Shown here one piece after another: positions 14,545 to 16,533 of a DNA stretch of 16,533 nucleotides. The DNA is from Ruminococcaceae bacterium UBA3751 (GTDB lineage: Bacteria > Bacillota > Clostridia > Oscillospirales > Acutalibacteraceae). The notes under the pieces are model-generated. The model was not told the origin of the DNA. It did not search any database and saw only the letters and a program-made list of their open reading frames with translations. A program made the position numbers and the translations under genes. Numbering within the stretch: position 1 is the first letter of the stretch; each line of letters begins with the position of its first letter. The stretch is from positions 1-16,533 of the forward strand of contig DFGL01000085.1 of assembly GCA_002371215.1 (NCBI GenBank), written 5' to 3'.

Positions 14545-14578
14545 ACTTTTTCTCCTTTCGATGACACAATGATACCGC

Positions 14579-14591
14579 TTGTACCTTACAA
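14579..14591 (-). promoter_or_regulatory. short inverted repeat in the ABC leader/promoter
   Basis: On the minus strand TTGTA and TACAA are separated by AGG, a perfect 5-bp dyad. It lies between the BceR-like site and a possible -10 box (TATCAT just downstream) and may be a secondary regulator site. Confidence 0.35.
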
Positions 14592-14607
14592 TTAAGTGAA
14601 TTTTATA

Positions 14608-14621
14608 TAACAATTTTGTCA
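14608..14621 (-). promoter_or_regulatory. BceR-like operator before the ABC genes
   Basis: On the minus strand TGACA-AAAT-TGTTA, one mismatch from the published BceR-type consensus TNACA-N4-TGTAA. It overlaps the stop codon of the histidine kinase gene, and about 60 nt separate it from the ATPase start. A matching site sits before the response regulator. Confidence 0.55.
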
Positions 14622-15611
14622 TATTACGGATTTATAGAATTTGATTTCAAACTGCGTTCCGCTTCCTTTCTCGCTTGTAACGGAAACGGAAGCATTTTCC
14701 TTATTAAGTATAGTTTTGGACAGCGCAAGACCTATGCCCACACTTTCGGAGGAGGAGTTTTTTCCGTGGTAAAACCTCTCAAATATATGGGGTAAATCCT
14801 CTTTTGCAATTCCGCAGCCGTTATCACTTATCACGATTCGACTGAACACCGTTGTTTCGTCGGTTGTTATAGAAAGCGTCCCTCCGTCCGGCGTATGCTC
14901 AATACAGTTTTTAATAATATTCTGCAGCGCCTCCACGCTCCAGTTTTTATCACCGCTGAAGGTAAAGTCATCTATACTCTTTTTAACGTTTATATTCTTT
15001 AAATCCAGTGTGAGTAAAAACGGAGTCAGACTGTTTTCAATCACTTCGCTTACGGAAATCGGTTCAATATTCATTTCCGCGGTTCCCGCGTCAAGCTTTG
15101 AAAGCTTTAAAAGCGTTTGAATAAGCCAGCTCATTTTTTCGCATTGGGTATTGATTATTTCCGTAAACTCCTTGCGCTTTGCTTCATCCTCTTCTTTTTC
15201 AAGAAGCTCGGATACAACGAGCATTGAGGTGAGCGGTGTTTTAAGCTGATGTGAAATATCCGCAAGAGAGTCGGCAAGATACGTCTTGTCAGCCGCAATC
15301 ACTTCATTCTGCGTTTTAAGCTGACTGATAACCTTCAAAAGATTGTTTTGCAGAATTGAAAGCTCTCCTTCAGTATTATCTTCAAGAGCCAAATCGTAAT
15401 TACCTGAACACACAAGCAACAAATAATCATTCAAATCACTTATTGCGCGGTAGCGCCTATTTGTATAAAAACAAAATATAGCAATAAGAATAATGCCGAG
15501 CGCAGCACAGATTATTGCCCCCGATTTATTCATAAACAGCATTATTGTTGAAGCTGCGGCAGTAGCGGAAACGCCAATAATAACAGGAATAAAGAATTCT
15601 TTATTTTTCAT
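14619..15611 (-). CDS. intramembrane-sensing histidine kinase (BceS-like)
   Basis: 330 aa from the ATG at 15611. Two TM helices (~7-27 and ~31-50) are joined by a loop of only a few residues, so it has no external sensor domain; this is the layout of intramembrane-sensing kinases such as BceS, which read the state of a partner ABC transporter. Next come a linker, the HisKA dimerisation domain with H121 in ADISHQLKTPLTS, and the HATPase domain with N-box (NIIKNCIEHTP), G1 (DNGCGI), F-box (FERFYHG) and G2 (GIGLALSK). The start overlaps the response-regulator stop by 11 nt with only a poor ribosome site, so coupling is likely. It phosphorylates the adjacent OmpR-type regulator. The transporter of the same block is the likely input, by inference. 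Confidence 0.92.
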   Translation of the reverse strand: MKNKEFFIPVIIGVSATAAASTIMLFMNKSGAIICAALGIILIAIFCFYTNRRYRAISDLNDYLLLVCSGNYDLALEDNTEGELSILQNNLLKVISQLKTQNEVIAADKTYLADSLADISHQLKTPLTSMLVVSELLEKEEDEAKRKEFTEIINTQCEKMSWLIQTLLKLSKLDAGTAEMNIEPISVSEVIENSLTPFLLTLDLKNINVKKSIDDFTFSGDKNWSVEALQNIIKNCIEHTPDGGTLSITTDETTVFSRIVISDNGCGIAKEDLPHIFERFYHGKNSSSESVGIGLALSKTILNKENASVSVTSEKGSGTQFEIKFYKSVI

Positions 15612-16278
15612 CAATAATATACCCCATTCCTCTCACGGTTTTAATAATCTTCGGCTCAGCGGGATTGTCCTCAATTTTGTTTCTTAACCTTTTTATGTAA
15701 ACGGTCAGCGTATTGTCGTTTACAAAATCGCCCTCTACGTCCCATATGTCCTCAAGCAGTCTGTTTCGTGTTAAAACAATTCCGCGATTATTAAGCATCG
15801 TCAGCAACAGGCGATATTCCATAGCGGTAAGAATAATCTCCTCGCCGTTTTTGAACATCTTCGCCTCATTTGTGTTGATTTTAACATTTTTGATATTAAT
15901 AATTCCGTCTGCGCTGTCCTTGCTGTAACGGCGGAGCACTGATTTAATCCTTGCAAGCAATTCCTTAAGTCTGAACGGCTTTGAAATATAATCGTCTGCG
16001 CCGAAGTCAAAGCCCATAACAACGTTTGCTTCATCGTCGTATGCGGTAAGGAAAATAACGGGATAATCGCCCTGCTCCTTAACAGTTTTACAAATGTCGT
16101 AGCCGCTGCCGTCGGGCAGGGTTAAATCAAGTATGTAAATTGCAAAGGTTTGCCTTTTAATTATATCCTTCGCCTCAGCTATGCTTTTTGCAAGCGTAAC
16201 ACCGTATCCCTCGCTTTCAAGTGAATAGCGGAGCGCCATACCGATTGCGCCGTCGTCCTCCAAAAGAAAAACATTCAT
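15601..16278 (-). CDS. OmpR-family response regulator (BceR-like)
   Basis: 225 aa from the ATG at 16278, chosen because GAGGTG lies 6 nt upstream; a GTG three codons earlier has no ribosome site. Receiver domain (~1-115): acidic pocket E7/D8/D9, phospho-acceptor D51 in LDLTLPDGSGYD, a switch Thr in FLTAYDDE, and K100 in ISKPF. Then an OmpR/PhoB winged helix (~125-222) with the recognition region VNDNTLTVYIKRLRNKIE and the wing RGMGYII. It is followed with an 11-nt overlap by its kinase and then by the ABC genes, the order of BceRS-type modules. A perfect BceR-consensus site upstream suggests that it controls itself as well as the transporter. Confidence 0.93.
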   Translation of the reverse strand: MNVFLLEDDGAIGMALRYSLESEGYGVTLAKSIAEAKDIIKRQTFAIYILDLTLPDGSGYDICKTVKEQGDYPVIFLTAYDDEANVVMGFDFGADDYISKPFRLKELLARIKSVLRRYSKDSADGIINIKNVKINTNEAKMFKNGEEIILTAMEYRLLLTMLNNRGIVLTRNRLLEDIWDVEGDFVNDNTLTVYIKRLRNKIEDNPAEPKIIKTVRGMGYIIDEK

Positions 16279-16296
16279 TTGTTTCACCTCGCGTCT

Positions 16297-16339
16297 ATTT
16301 TAACATAATAAGTATAAACATTCCATTACAATATTGTCA
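16297..16339 (-). promoter_or_regulatory. regulated promoter of the two-component operon
   Basis: On the minus strand TGACA-ATAT-TGTAA (16326-16339) fits the BceR-type consensus TNACA-N4-TGTAA exactly. Just past it TGGAAT and TAAAAT are 17 nt apart, a poor -35 with a fair -10, as expected of an activator-dependent promoter. An alternative reading is GTGACA (16335-16340) with TATACT (16311-16316) at 18 nt. Confidence 0.6.
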
Positions 16340-16503
16340 CATTCACGTTCGGCATTTTAGGAGCGACGGTCCGTCAAAGATTTACTGTATGCTCAACACA
16401 AAAAGTCAAATCCCCGGCGTTGTTTCCCTTCAAAAAAACTTGCAACGGACTTGAAATCACAATACGGGACTTTTTTGACAATGATTTGTTCAATGATATT
16501 TAA
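16340..16503 (+). other. possible C-terminal coding remnant
   Basis: A plus-strand frame reads ...KVKSPALFPFKKTCNGLE, then ITIRDFFDNDLFNDI before a TAA at about 16503. It looks protein-like but has no ribosome site or supported start within the window, and I do not recognise it. It may be the degraded end of a gene or chance. Confidence 0.25.
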
Positions 16504-16533
16504 CAGGAAATAGAGTAAAAACCGCCTTGATGA

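Overview
The window looks like a low-to-mid GC Firmicute of the class Clostridia, probably a gut relative of Ruminococcus or the Oscillospiraceae. The grounds are strong AGGAGG-type ribosome sites, Gram-positive style promoters (one is a perfect TTGACA-N17-TATAAT), a fragment of the endospore gene spoVAD, and a BceRS-like sensor/ABC-transporter block. No tRNA, rRNA or CRISPR array was seen.

Layout from left to right. (1) At 91-1619 a two-gene operon on the minus strand (a GIY-YIG nuclease-like protein followed by an unrecognised 177-aa protein) has its own promoter and terminator and lies between two imperfect 21-bp direct repeats. (2) At 1640-4217 a plus-strand operon encodes a single-chain HipB-HipA fusion with an operator-like palindrome in its promoter, then a membrane protein made of coiled coil, TM helix, Thr-rich linker, an Ig-like stretch and an Ada-like zinc domain. 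(3) At 4378-4782 the 3' part of spoVAD sits stranded next to this block. (4) At 4892-5453 two small unrecognised minus-strand genes share a strong terminator. (5) At 5633-8434 there is a mobility module: tyrosine integrase, XRE repressor, a divergent excisionase-like gene, and a gene-free, exceptionally hairpin-rich block. (6) At 8542-10998 comes defence cargo: a ThsA (two TM helices plus macro domain)/ThsB (TIR) pair, read as type II Thoeris, preceded by an unrecognised AT-rich single-TM protein. (7) At 11366-16278, all on the minus strand, is a response regulator, a short-loop histidine kinase, an ABC ATPase and an 832-aa FtsX-type permease, with BceR-like operators at both promoters.

How the parts work together. 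The repressor and integrase face away from the excisionase, and their back-to-back promoters share TGCAA-type motifs, so one switch probably sets retention against excision of the element carrying the Thoeris genes. In Thoeris the TIR protein is expected to sense infection and make an NAD-derived nucleotide that the membrane-bound macro protein binds. The right-hand four genes form a signal-transduction and transport unit of the kind used against cell-envelope antimicrobial peptides. The left half is a patchwork of toxin/defence-like cassettes that has disrupted or displaced spoVAD.

The boundaries of the mobile element could not be set: no convincing direct-repeat attachment site was found by eye.
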